Positions 1 to 7,247 of a stretch of 10,440 nucleotides of DNA are shown here, in pieces. The notes beneath the pieces are model-generated. The model was given only the letters and a program-made list of their open reading frames with translations. It made no database searches and had not been told where the DNA came from. Source of the DNA: JAVBNO01 sp031551485 (GTDB lineage Bacteria; Bacillota; Clostridia; Oscillospirales; Ruminococcaceae); assembly GCA_031551485.1 (NCBI GenBank), contig JAVBNO010000064.1, positions 1-10,440 of the forward strand, read 5' to 3'. The position numbers and the translations under genes were made by a program. The stretch's first letter is position 1; every line of letters begins with the position of its first letter.

Positions 1-252
<252 letters not shown>

Positions 253-276
253 AATCGGCGCATCATATGGAAAAAA

Positions 277-328
277 GCCGATCATTGCCATTTTAGCGGC
301 TGTAAACAGCTGCAATGTCAAAATCGGC
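277..328 (+). promoter_or_regulatory. Imperfect stem-loop between fusA and tuf
   Basis: GCCGAT (277-282) pairs with ATCGGC (323-328), CATTGC (283-288) pairs with GCAATG (312-317), and an inner GCTG/CAGC hairpin lies at 299-310. A five-base asymmetric bulge (318-322) interrupts the outer stem. No T-tract follows at once, so this is not a classical terminator. It could reduce read-through, protect the fusA 3' end or serve as a processing site; all three are inference. It ends about 20 bases before the tuf -35 box. Confidence 0.35.
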
Positions 329-347
329 CTCGTCAAAGCAAAAACAC

Positions 348-376
348 TTGCTTTTTCCCCATATCCTTGCTAAAAT
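348..376 (+). promoter_or_regulatory. Sigma-A type promoter of tuf
   Basis: The -35 box is TTGCTT (348-353), the spacer is exactly 17 nt, and the -10 box is TAAAAT (371-376). Transcription would start near 383, giving a leader of about 54 nt. This supports independent high-level expression of tuf besides read-through from the str operon. The -35 box also forms the right arm of a weak AAAGCAA/TTGCTTT inverted repeat (335-354). Confidence 0.75.
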
Positions 377-436
377 ACAAATTGTGGTTTTACGAGAACG
401 AAATACGGATTAATCCTGAATTAAGGAGGAACAGTA

Positions 437-1639
<1,203 letters not shown>

Positions 1640-1653
1640 TTCATACTCGTCGT

Positions 1654-1688
1654 AAAAATTCCCCGGCTGCTGCCGGGGAATTTTTTTT
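1654..1688 (+). terminator. Intrinsic terminator of tuf
   Basis: AAAAATTCCCCGGC (1654-1667) pairs perfectly with GCCGGGGAATTTTT (1672-1685) around a TGCT loop. The stem runs into an eight-base T-tract (1681-1688). It lies 15 bases past the tuf stop codon. Confidence 0.95.
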
Positions 1689-1916
1689 ACTCTGTTTTAT
1701 TTTGGGAAAAGCGAAGACAAAATGAATGACAAACAAATACCATTTAAAGGATAATGTCCAAGCTAAAATAGAGAAGTTTACAAAAAAGTAACAAACCTAT
1801 GACACAAATCATCATTGGACATGCATTATTTTTTCCGCAACTGGGTATTATATCATGGGCAGGGAAATACTGGTCTGTATTCCGCCCAATATTACACAGA
1901 TCTGGAGGAGAGAACA
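1689..1916 (+). other. AT-rich intergenic region and leader of the surface-protein gene
   Basis: This 228-bp stretch is clearly AT-richer than the genes and has no convincing ORF. It holds an 8-bp inverted repeat, ATGTCCAA (1754-1761) and TTGGACAT (1815-1822), 53 bases apart. A stem-loop at 1857-1887 lies just before the ribosome binding site: GGGC pairs with GCCC, and GGAAATAC pairs with GTATTCC with one bulged A. A -10-like TATTAT lies at 1846-1851, but no -35 box at proper spacing is clear, so the promoter is not assigned. The stem-loop is probably in the 5' UTR. Confidence 0.45.
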
Positions 1917-2936
1917 ATGCGAAAATTAATAGCATGTCTGCTGGCAGTCGTCCTGGCGGCAACCTGTATGGTGACCGCCTTTGCCACCGCCGGCCTGCCC
2001 GGTGACACTTTGGAAATTCCCCTCAGCGACTTTGTGGTCAGAGTCTCTGCCGGTGTCTATGACCCCGCAAGGGATTTTATCGGCGAAGGAGCCGTCATCG
2101 GCGACTATACCATTTCCAATGGCATCACTGTACCCAGCAAATCCGCCATCGAATGGATTAAGTTTGACGACAATGACAATGTGGTCATCAAATTTAAAGC
2201 CATTTATAATGCCAAAGAACGGGATATGAAGGGCGTTATCACCCTCAAACCCAAATCCGCCACATCCAATCCCGTCAAACCGACCTTCGAATTTAACTTA
2301 ACCGGCTCCGGCTACACCTATGGCTTTGCCGTTGTGGATGTCTCGGGCGATCTGGTCTTCAACTACACCAACCTGGGTTCCATCCTGGCCGATTTTGGCG
2401 ATGCCATCGGCACCGCGCAAATTTCCTGGGGCAATATTCCCAATAACAACGCCTTCCTCAACGATCCCACCTTCTACTTTGAAGTCAAGGTCAACAATCA
2501 AGGCAGAATGCACCTGGATTACAATGCCAACGTGGATAAAAGGATTTTGAATGCCTACCCCGATGCCGACATCACCTTCATCAACTTCCCGGCCTATCCC
2601 TCCTTTGACTACACCGGAACGGCCAAAATTTTCAGTGATGATCCCAACCTGTTTATCTATGAAAACAGAGATGGCGTCCTCTACCGCGTCAACGCAACCT
2701 ACGACGCCGACGAGGAATCCTACTTCTGGAAAACCCGCACCTTGGGCAAATACGTCATCTCCGACCAAAAATTGACCAGCAGAACCACCGGCGCCTCAAG
2801 CACCACAACCAATACCAACACCAGTGGCGGCGTCGCCAACCCCAATACCGGCGCCAACGATATGGTCAACGTGGCTGCCGCTTTGCTGCTCACCTCTCTA
2901 ATGGCAGGGGGCGCCCTCATCTTAAAGAAACGCTAA
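1917..2936 (+). CDS. Secreted, cell-wall-anchored protein with NPNTG sorting motif, function unknown
   Basis: 339 aa. The N-terminus is a typical Sec signal peptide: MRKL, then a hydrophobic core, then AFATA, with cleavage expected near residues 22-24. The C-terminus has a Ser/Thr/Asn-rich linker (about 286-307), an NPNTG motif (308-312), a hydrophobic segment (about 317-335) and a final KKR. This is the layout of a sortase-sorted surface protein, with NPxTG in place of LPxTG. The mature region is beta-rich in appearance, contains no enzyme motif I recognise, and ends in a LGKYVISDQKL-type segment just before the linker. The start is ATG 1917, eight bases after GGAGG (1904-1908); an upstream in-frame ATG at 1815 lacks such a site and would bury the signal peptide. 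It appears monocistronic, with a strong terminator. An adhesin or structural wall protein is a guess. No sortase gene is in the window. Confidence 0.87.
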   Translation: MRKLIACLLAVVLAATCMVTAFATAGLPGDTLEIPLSDFVVRVSAGVYDPARDFIGEGAVIGDYTISNGITVPSKSAIEWIKFDDNDNVVIKFKAIYNAKERDMKGVITLKPKSATSNPVKPTFEFNLTGSGYTYGFAVVDVSGDLVFNYTNLGSILADFGDAIGTAQISWGNIPNNNAFLNDPTFYFEVKVNNQGRMHLDYNANVDKRILNAYPDADITFINFPAYPSFDYTGTAKIFSDDPNLFIYENRDGVLYRVNATYDADEESYFWKTRTLGKYVISDQKLTSRTTGASSTTTNTNTSGGVANPNTGANDMVNVAAALLLTSLMAGGALILKKR

Positions 2937-2960
2937 TTCTTTTATAGTGCTCCCATGTTG

Positions 2961-2998
2961 AAGAGCCGCTGCCAACCCTGGCAGCGGCTCTTCTTTTT
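2961..2998 (+). terminator. Intrinsic terminator of the surface-protein gene
   Basis: AAGAGCCGCTGCCA (2961-2974) pairs perfectly with TGGCAGCGGCTCTT (2979-2992) around an ACCC loop and is followed by CTTTTT. The 14-bp GC-rich stem starts 24 bases after the stop codon. Confidence 0.94.
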
Positions 2999-3078
2999 CG
3001 GTCTCTCTCCCACGGCCACCCCGTCAATGTTCACCCTCTCCTCCTCCTTTTCATAAAATAGCACAAGAGGTGAACAAA

Positions 3079-3435
3079 ATGCTGCTGTATATCATCCTGG
3101 CGGCCGTCGCCATGTTTCTATCTCTTGTGGGTCTATCGGTGCTGACATCGTCCTTTTGGCGCTGGCTCAACCGGGGGGAAGCCGAAAAAGCAGGCGTCAT
3201 TATCATCCCTGTCAGCGGCCACAACAACCAAATCGAACTGGAATTACGCCGGGTTCACGCCGAACTTTGCTGCGGCAAAGTCAGTGCCACGGGCATGGTG
3301 GTTGTCAACATGGGCGCCGATGCCGAAACCGCCGACATTTGCCGCCGTTTTTGCCGCCAGTATAACGAACCTTTTTTAGAAAATGGCTATACAGTAGAGC
3401 AATGGCTGGCTCAGGACGGCACAAAATTTGCTTAA
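3079..3435 (+). CDS. Small single-pass membrane protein of unknown function
   Basis: 118 aa; I do not recognise a family. Residues 1-23 are strongly hydrophobic (MLLYIILAAVAMFLSLVGLS...), consistent with an uncleaved N-terminal membrane anchor, followed by a charged FWRWLNRGEAEK turn. The soluble part alternates predicted strands (VIIIPVSGH; MVVVNMGAD) with helices (IELELRRVHAEL; TADICRRFCRQY), suggesting a small alpha/beta domain. It has four cysteines, two adjacent, but no CxxC motif. The start is ATG 3079: AGAGGTG (3066-3072) sits six bases upstream as Shine-Dalgarno, whereas the alternative GTG at 3070 lies inside that site. A weak -10-like TAAAAT at 3054-3059 may give a very short leader. 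It is transcribed alone, convergent with metK. Confidence 0.8.
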   Translation: MLLYIILAAVAMFLSLVGLSVLTSSFWRWLNRGEAEKAGVIIIPVSGHNNQIELELRRVHAELCCGKVSATGMVVVNMGADAETADICRRFCRQYNEPFLENGYTVEQWLAQDGTKFA

Positions 3436-3466
3436 CCCCTCATCTTCGATACATACCCTCTTCAAA

Positions 3467-3501
3467 CACAAAGGCGGCCATATATAATGGCCGCCTTTGT
3501 G
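3467..3501. terminator. Bidirectional terminator between the small membrane protein gene and metK
   Basis: CACAAAGGCGGCCA (3467-3480) pairs perfectly with TGGCCGCCTTTGTG (3488-3501) around a TATATAA loop. It lies between two converging genes, 31 bases after one stop and 15 bases after the other. The T-tracts are short: CTTTT starts eight bases past the stem on the + strand, and TTTG follows directly on the - strand. Confidence 0.82.
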
Positions 3502-3516
3502 CGTGTGCTTTTGTCT

Positions 3517-4701
3517 CTATGCGTTTACAGCAGCCATAAGCGCCTCGGTCTTGTCGGTGTTTTCCCACGCTACGCCCAAGTCCTCCCGGCCCATATGTCC
3601 ATAAGCAGCCAGCTTGCGGTAAATAGGTTTGCGCAGGTCCAAAGCGTTGATGATGGCGGTGGGCCGCAAATCAAACACGCTCCGTACAGCCCTTGCGATG
3701 CCGTCGTCGCCGACGCCGTTCTTCGCCGTGCCAAATGTGTCAATCATCAGCGACACGGGTTGCGCCACCCCAATGGCATAGGCCAGCTGTACCTCGCACC
3801 GTTCAGCCAGTCCGGCGGCCACCACATTCTTGGCCACCCAACGGGCGGCATAAGCGGCACACCGGTCCACTTTGGTGGGATCCTTGCCGGAAAAAGCGCC
3901 GCCGCCGTGGCGCCCCCAACCGCCGTATGTATCCACAATAATTTTCCGCCCGGTCAGTCCGCTGTCGCCCTGGGGCCCGCCCACCACAAAGCGCCCGGTG
4001 GGATTAATAAAATATTTGGTGCTCTCTTTCACAAGCGCCGCCGGCAAAATCGGCTCCACCACATAGCGAAGGATATCCGCCCGGATAGTCTCGTTGCTGA
4101 CTTCCGGCGCATGTTGGGTGGAGACCACCACGGCATCAATGCCCACAGGGGTAAGCCCTTCATATTCCACGGTCACCTGGGTCTTGCCATCCGGGCGCAA
4201 ATAGGGAATAAGGCCGCTTTTGCGTACCTCGGTCAGCCGCAGGGCCAACTGGTGGGCCAAATAAATCGGGGTAGGCATCAAAGCCGGCGTCTCGTTGCAG
4301 GCAAACCCAAACATCATGCCCTGGTCTCCGGCGCCGTTTTCATCTTCGCTGCCGGTCTTGGCCTCCAGGCTGTGGTCTACCCCAAGGGCAATGTCCGGGG
4401 ATTGTTCGTCAATGCTGGTGATAATCGCGCAGGTGCCGCTGTCAAAACCCGCCTCCATATGGGTATACCCGATGTCGGCCACAATTCCCCTGGCAATTTT
4501 GGGAATATCCACATAGCAATTGGTGGAAATCTCCCCCATAATCACGACCATGCCGGTGGTGGCAATCGTTTCGCAAGCCACCCGCGCCCCGGGATCCTGG
4601 GCCAAAATCGCGTCCAAAACGCCATCGGAAATCTGGTCACACAGCTTGTCGGGATGTCCCTCAGTCACCGATTCGCTCGTGAATAAGTACCGTTTTTCCA
4701 T
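3517..4701 (-). CDS. metK: S-adenosylmethionine synthetase (methionine adenosyltransferase)
   Basis: 394 aa, full length. It makes SAM from methionine and ATP in the cytoplasm, releasing phosphate and pyrophosphate; the enzyme needs Mg2+ and K+ and is normally a homotetramer. Motifs present are GHPDK (15-19, ATP/metal binding), GAGDQG (123-128, the hexapeptide signature, continuing MMFGFA) and the glycine-rich GGGAFSGKDPTKVDR (266-280, phosphate binding). The ATG at 4701 is supported by GAGGAGG at 4709-4715, with seven bases between it and the start. The gene lies downstream of a SAM-I riboswitch with its own promoter, so it is expected to be shut down when SAM is abundant. The leader after the riboswitch terminator is unusually long, about 245 nt. 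No key residue is missing. Confidence 0.99.
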   Translation of the reverse strand: MEKRYLFTSESVTEGHPDKLCDQISDGVLDAILAQDPGARVACETIATTGMVVIMGEISTNCYVDIPKIARGIVADIGYTHMEAGFDSGTCAIITSIDEQSPDIALGVDHSLEAKTGSEDENGAGDQGMMFGFACNETPALMPTPIYLAHQLALRLTEVRKSGLIPYLRPDGKTQVTVEYEGLTPVGIDAVVVSTQHAPEVSNETIRADILRYVVEPILPAALVKESTKYFINPTGRFVVGGPQGDSGLTGRKIIVDTYGGWGRHGGGAFSGKDPTKVDRCAAYAARWVAKNVVAAGLAERCEVQLAYAIGVAQPVSLMIDTFGTAKNGVGDDGIARAVRSVFDLRPTAIINALDLRKPIYRKLAAYGHMGREDLGVAWENTDKTEALMAAVNA

Positions 4702-4945
4702 TTGAAATCCTCCTCATGAATGAATAAAAAATCATCTATCACTATCCACTTTTCTGTGGGTGGTTTCTCCCCCAAAATTCCCGCGCATTTTTGCGCCCAA
4801 ACGGCTAAGTCTGTCGCGGCTTAAGCGACATGCTGCATCCTTGCCGAAGCGGTTATATATCTGCTCCATTTCCATTTGATATTACCAACCGTTTTCACAT
4901 TGTTTCCAAATAATACTGACCCCGTGTCTAACGGGGAGGCCTATA
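4702..4945 (-). other. Long structured metK leader downstream of the SAM-I terminator
   Basis: About 245 nt lie between the riboswitch terminator and the metK start. Read on the - strand there are several short hairpins: CCCCGT/ACGGGG (4936-4920, palindromic arms with a 5-nt loop), GTCGC/GCGAC (4828-4812) and GCGCA/TGCGC (4795-4782). None is followed by a T-tract, so they are not obvious terminators. A 47-codon ORF (4875-4732) spans most of it. No second promoter was convincing. I do not recognise another riboswitch class here. Confidence 0.5.
4732..4875 (-). CDS. Candidate 47-aa basic leader ORF upstream of metK (uncertain)
   Basis: It would start at ATG 4875 and end at TGA 4732, 31 nt before the metK ATG, and encode a very basic peptide beginning MEMEQIYNRFGKDAACRLS with eight Arg and three Lys. 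Many third positions are G or C, and codons such as CGC, GGC, AAG and AGC match the neighbours. Against it: no clear Shine-Dalgarno sequence precedes the ATG, and an open frame of this length arises by chance about one time in ten. If translated, it would lie downstream of the SAM-I terminator and be SAM-repressed with metK. Confidence 0.2.
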   Translation of the reverse strand: MEMEQIYNRFGKDAACRLSRDRLSRLGAKMRGNFGGETTHRKVDSDR

Positions 4946-4978
4946 CAAAAAAGCCGCCCGGAATCATCCGGACAGCTT
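4946..4978 (-). terminator. SAM-I riboswitch terminator (expression platform)
   Basis: On the - strand AAGCTGTCCGGA pairs with TCCGGGCGGCTT through 12 pairs, including two G-U, around a TGAT loop (+ strand 4951-4978). A run of T residues follows (A run on + strand, 4947-4952). It begins seven bases past the aptamer P1 stem, as expected of a switch whose bound form lets the terminator form and stops transcription before metK. Confidence 0.92.
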
Positions 4979-4985
4979 ACATTCA

Positions 4986-5081
4986 CTCATCTCTCGGATT
5001 ACTCCGCAGGATTTGGCACCTTACACATCTTGCAGGTTGCCGGGCTTCACAGGGCCTGTTCCCTCCGCCGCTCTTGATAAG
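4986..5081 (-). promoter_or_regulatory. SAM-I (S-box) riboswitch aptamer upstream of metK
   Basis: Read on the - strand from 5081, the sequence opens with CTTATCAAGAG, then GGAGGGA, GGCCC, GAAGCCCGGCAACC, AAGGTGCCAAATCC and closes with GAGAGATGAG. These are the conserved S-box blocks in order. The ends CTTATC (5081-5076) and GATGAG (4991-4986) form P1. S-boxes bind SAM and typically turn off methionine and SAM biosynthesis genes, so feedback on metK fits well. The downstream terminator points to transcriptional control. Confidence 0.97.
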
Positions 5082-5104
5082 ACATATTCAATTTTCTATC
5101 ACTC

Positions 5105-5133
5105 ATTGTAAAAGATTTATCGCCGTATGTCAA
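5105..5133 (-). promoter_or_regulatory. Sigma-A promoter of the SAM-I/metK unit
   Basis: On the - strand the consensus -35 TTGACA (5133-5128), a 17-nt spacer and TACAAT (5110-5105) form a near-ideal promoter. Transcription would start near 5098, some 17 nt before the riboswitch P1 stem. The -35 box contains the TGA stop codon of ribU (5132-5130), so the metK promoter overlaps the end of the upstream gene. Confidence 0.87.
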
Positions 5134-5723
5134 GTGGTGATCACCGATTTAATAAACCCTGAAAGCTTCTTATAAACCAGCAGCGTCACCGCCGTAATCA
5201 GCACCCCTTTAATCAAGTTGAAGGGGACAACCCCGAACAAAATATAACTTTGCTCGCCGGTAATGAGGGGATTCAGTGTGCGGCACGCCTCCCAAATGGC
5301 CTCCAACGGCATCACTTGCGAAAAAGCCGGAATCAGAATGAAGTGGTTGGCCAGCGCCCCGGCCACCACAATGGCCCCAATCCCTACCAGGCAGGCGAGA
5401 TACGCCCCCTTCTTCGTTCGATTGCGGCGGTAGATGCCGCCGGCTGTGGCCGCAAAGGCGCTGGTGACCAAAAAGTCGGCCAGCTCACCCACGCCTCCCG
5501 TCGTCGTAGAGAAAAAATGGACGAAACTTTTCACAAACGCCATCGCCACGGCGGCCAGCGGGCCGAACAAAAACGATCCGATGAGGATTGGCACAGAAGA
5601 AAAATCAATTTTCAAAAAGGGCGGCAGAAAGGGAAGGGGAAACTCAAAAAACATTAAGATGGTAGACAATGCGGCAAACAACCCGGTAAAGGTAATCATC
5701 CGTGTTCTGGAACGGTTTTGCAT
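5130..5723 (-). CDS. ribU: Riboflavin ECF transporter, substrate-binding S component RibU
   Basis: 197 aa, the usual size for RibU. It is a polytopic inner-membrane protein that binds riboflavin and works with the shared EcfA/EcfA'/EcfT energising module, which is not in this window. Hydrophobic segments span most of the chain, and the family signature LKIDFSSVP lies at residues 37-45, followed by a segment with GPLAAVAMAFVKSF. The start is ATG 5723, seven bases after AGGAGG (+ strand 5731-5736). The frame stays open upstream to 5891, but that part lies inside the FMN riboswitch and is not coding. Placement directly under an FMN riboswitch makes riboflavin the likely substrate: high FMN should repress uptake. 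No terminator was seen after the stop codon, whose bases form part of the next promoter. Confidence 0.94.
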   Translation of the reverse strand: MQNRSRTRMITFTGLFAALSTILMFFEFPLPFLPPFLKIDFSSVPILIGSFLFGPLAAVAMAFVKSFVHFFSTTTGGVGELADFLVTSAFAATAGGIYRRNRTKKGAYLACLVGIGAIVVAGALANHFILIPAFSQVMPLEAIWEACRTLNPLITGEQSYILFGVVPFNLIKGVLITAVTLLVYKKLSGFIKSVITT

Positions 5724-5745
5724 AAAAAAGCCTCCTATAAGTAAA

Positions 5746-5776
5746 GTACTCCCAAACAGCATCTGTCTGGGAGTAC
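5746..5776 (-). promoter_or_regulatory. Stem-loop in the FMN riboswitch expression platform
   Basis: On the - strand GTACTCCCAGACAG (5776-5763) pairs with CTGTTTGGGAGTAC (5759-5746), 14 pairs with one G-U, leaving a three-base loop. TTTACTT follows, then the ribU Shine-Dalgarno nine bases past the stem. The weak U-run makes it a poor but possible terminator. A competing hairpin may form from ATTGCA/TGCAAT just upstream (5800-5776 region). Whether the switch acts on transcription or translation cannot be settled here. Confidence 0.6.
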
Positions 5777-5802
5777 ATTGCAAGCAAAACAAACATGCAA
5801 TC

Positions 5803-5936
5803 GTTTCTTTCGTCCGGACTATACCGTCGGTACCGGAATCCAACCGGTTCGGCCTGCATATCAAAATACAGGTTCGCGGACTCGCGGCCAAAACGGCCGT
5901 TTACCGCCGGTGAGGAATTTCACCTCGCCCTGAAAC
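5803..5936 (-). promoter_or_regulatory. FMN riboswitch (RFN element) aptamer upstream of ribU
   Basis: Read on the - strand, conserved RFN blocks appear in order: CAGGGCGAGGTGAAATTCC, CACCGGCGGTAAA, CCGCGAACC, GGATTCCGGTACCGACGGT and AGTCCGGACGAAAGA. A short CGGCCG/GGCCG hairpin is inserted in the variable arm after GGTAAA. RFN elements bind FMN and lower expression of riboflavin synthesis or uptake genes, which matches ribU directly downstream. Confidence 0.97.
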
Positions 5937-5958
5937 AGACTTATTTGGATGTACAAAA

Positions 5959-5988
5959 ATCATACACCCGGTCAAGCTTTCTTGTCAA
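5959..5988 (-). promoter_or_regulatory. Sigma-A type promoter of the FMN riboswitch/ribU unit
   Basis: On the - strand a consensus -35 TTGACA (5988-5983), an 18-nt spacer and TATGAT (5964-5959). Transcription would start about 15-20 nt before the aptamer. The -35 box begins 15 bases after the end of the mreB terminator, so ribU is a separate unit from mreB. Confidence 0.75.
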
Positions 5989-6002
5989 GCACCAAATAAA
6001 CC

Positions 6003-6029
6003 AAAAAAAGTCCCCCAAAGGGGACTTTT
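6003..6029 (-). terminator. Intrinsic terminator of mreB
   Basis: On the - strand AAAAGTCCCC (6029-6020) pairs with GGGGACTTTT (6015-6006) around TTTG, and the T-run continues to seven bases. It lies 13 bases past the mreB stop codon and just before the ribU promoter. The arms are A/T-flanked on both sides, so some activity on the + strand is possible. Confidence 0.93.
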
Positions 6030-6042
6030 GCAATCAATACTC

Positions 6043-7056
6043 TTATCGGTATACCGTGTGGTTCACAAATCCGTCGTAAAGCTTGTCCAAATAATCAAAA
6101 GACCGCCCCACACCAATGGCCACACATTCCACCGGGTTTTCCGCCAGCCGGCAGTGGATGTTTGTATGCTTGCTGATCAGCAAATCCAAACCGTTCAGCA
6201 TCGCCCCGCCTCCGGTCATAATCATGCCCCGGGTATACAAATCACTGGCCAGCTCCGGCGGTGTGCGCTCCAAGACGGATTGAACCGCATGAATAACCAG
6301 CTCCGCTTCAATCAGCAAAGGCTCAATCAACTCGTGGTTGGTAATCTCCAGCCGCTGGGGAAACCCGGTCAACAGGTTGCGCCCTTTGATGATGTATTTT
6401 TCCGGCCGCCCTTGGCGAAAGACTGTGCCGAACTGAATTTTGGCTTTTTCCGCGCTGGCGTCGCCCACCAACACATTGTATTTATCCCGTATGTACCGGA
6501 CAATGGCCGCATTAAACCGGTTGCCCGCCACTTTAATAGACTCCTTGCACACAATGCCGCTCAAAGACATGACGGCAATGTCGGTGGTGCCGCCGCCCAT
6601 ATCCAAGATGATGTTTCCCCCTGGCGAGGTAATATCAATACCCGCGCCCAAAGCCGCCGCAACCGGCTCCTCAATTAAATACACCTTGCGTGCGCCGGCC
6701 GAAAGCACCGTGTCAATAACAGCGCGGGATTCCACCTCGGTTACGCCGGAAGGTACACAAACGCAAACCCGCGGCTTCAAAATGCTGTTGGGCACCGCTT
6801 TCTTCAAAAAGTATTTTAACATCTCTCCCGTTTGCTCATAATCGGAAATAACGCCGTCTTCCAAGGGCTTCAGCACCTTGATACTGTCCGGCGTCTTGCC
6901 CAACATATTATAAGCGTCCATCCCCACATTGACAATTTTGCCGTTCGAGGTGTTAATGGCCACAATAGAGGGTTCGCGCAAAACGATACCCTTCCCATGC
7001 ACATGAATTAGCGTTGTGGCAGTGCCAAGATCAATGCCAATATCGCGATTGCCCAC
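6043..7056 (-). CDS. mreB: MreB/Mbl-type bacterial actin, rod-shape determinant
   Basis: 337 aa, typical length. Forms membrane-associated ATP-dependent filaments that organise the machinery for lateral cell-wall synthesis. Actin-fold nucleotide motifs are visible: phosphate 1 IDLGTATT (8-15), the connecting PRVCVCVPSGVTEVE (95-109), IEEPVAAALGAG (128-139) with a conserved Glu, phosphate 2 LDMGGGTTDIAV (151-162) and the adenosine motif TGGGAML near residue 282. The start is GTG 7056, set by GGAGG (7068-7064) seven bases upstream; no ATG nearby is as well placed. It has its own extended -10 promoter and a strong terminator. The usual partners mreC and mreD are absent here, so this may be an additional Mbl- or MreBH-type paralogue; the sequence alone does not let me decide. 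Confidence 0.94.
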   Translation of the reverse strand: MGNRDIGIDLGTATTLIHVHGKGIVLREPSIVAINTSNGKIVNVGMDAYNMLGKTPDSIKVLKPLEDGVISDYEQTGEMLKYFLKKAVPNSILKPRVCVCVPSGVTEVESRAVIDTVLSAGARKVYLIEEPVAAALGAGIDITSPGGNIILDMGGGTTDIAVMSLSGIVCKESIKVAGNRFNAAIVRYIRDKYNVLVGDASAEKAKIQFGTVFRQGRPEKYIIKGRNLLTGFPQRLEITNHELIEPLLIEAELVIHAVQSVLERTPPELASDLYTRGMIMTGGGAMLNGLDLLISKHTNIHCRLAENPVECVAIGVGRSFDYLDKLYDGFVNHTVYR

Positions 7057-7219
7057 TCGGTTGCCTCCGTCTCCAAATTACTCTTTGCTTGCTCAGACAA
7101 AACAACAAATCCGTATGTTCGAAATCATAGTAGACGCAAAAAATCCTTATAGCAACCAGACATTTTCGTAACCAAAATTACTTCCGATTACGACCGAAAT
7201 CTAAAGGATTACTGAATCT

Positions 7220-7247
7220 ATTATAACAAAAAAGCAAGTAAATTCAA
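7220..7247 (-). promoter_or_regulatory. Extended -10 promoter of mreB with a leader of about 155 nt
   Basis: On the - strand TTGAAT (7247-7242), a 16-nt spacer and a perfect TATAAT (7225-7220) preceded by TGT, giving a TGnTATAAT extended -10. Transcription would begin near 7213, leaving roughly 155 nt of leader before the GTG start. The leader holds an inverted repeat (TCGTAA and TTACGA, + strand 7166-7171 and 7188-7193) but no riboswitch class I recognise. Confidence 0.8.

Noticed and set aside
1815..1851. TTGGAC and TATTAT as a promoter for the surface-protein gene
   Set aside because: The spacer is 25 nt, too long for a sigma-A promoter.
1815..1916. Upstream in-frame ATG start for the surface protein
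   Set aside because: It would place 34 residues before a perfect signal peptide, and only ATG 1917 has a strong ribosome binding site.
3070..3078. GTG start for the small membrane protein
   Set aside because: The GTG is part of the AGAGGTG Shine-Dalgarno sequence that serves ATG 3079.
3487..4686. A 399-codon open frame on the + strand opposite metK
   Set aside because: It mirrors metK, begins in the bidirectional terminator and has a low-complexity His/Gly-rich translation typical of antisense frames.
5724..5891. N-terminal extension of ribU by 56 codons
   Set aside because: The extension lies inside the FMN aptamer and expression platform; AGGAGG directly before ATG 5723 sets the true start.
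6028..6678. A 216-codon open frame on the + strand opposite mreB
   Set aside because: Antisense shadow of a clear mreB gene, with no start signal.
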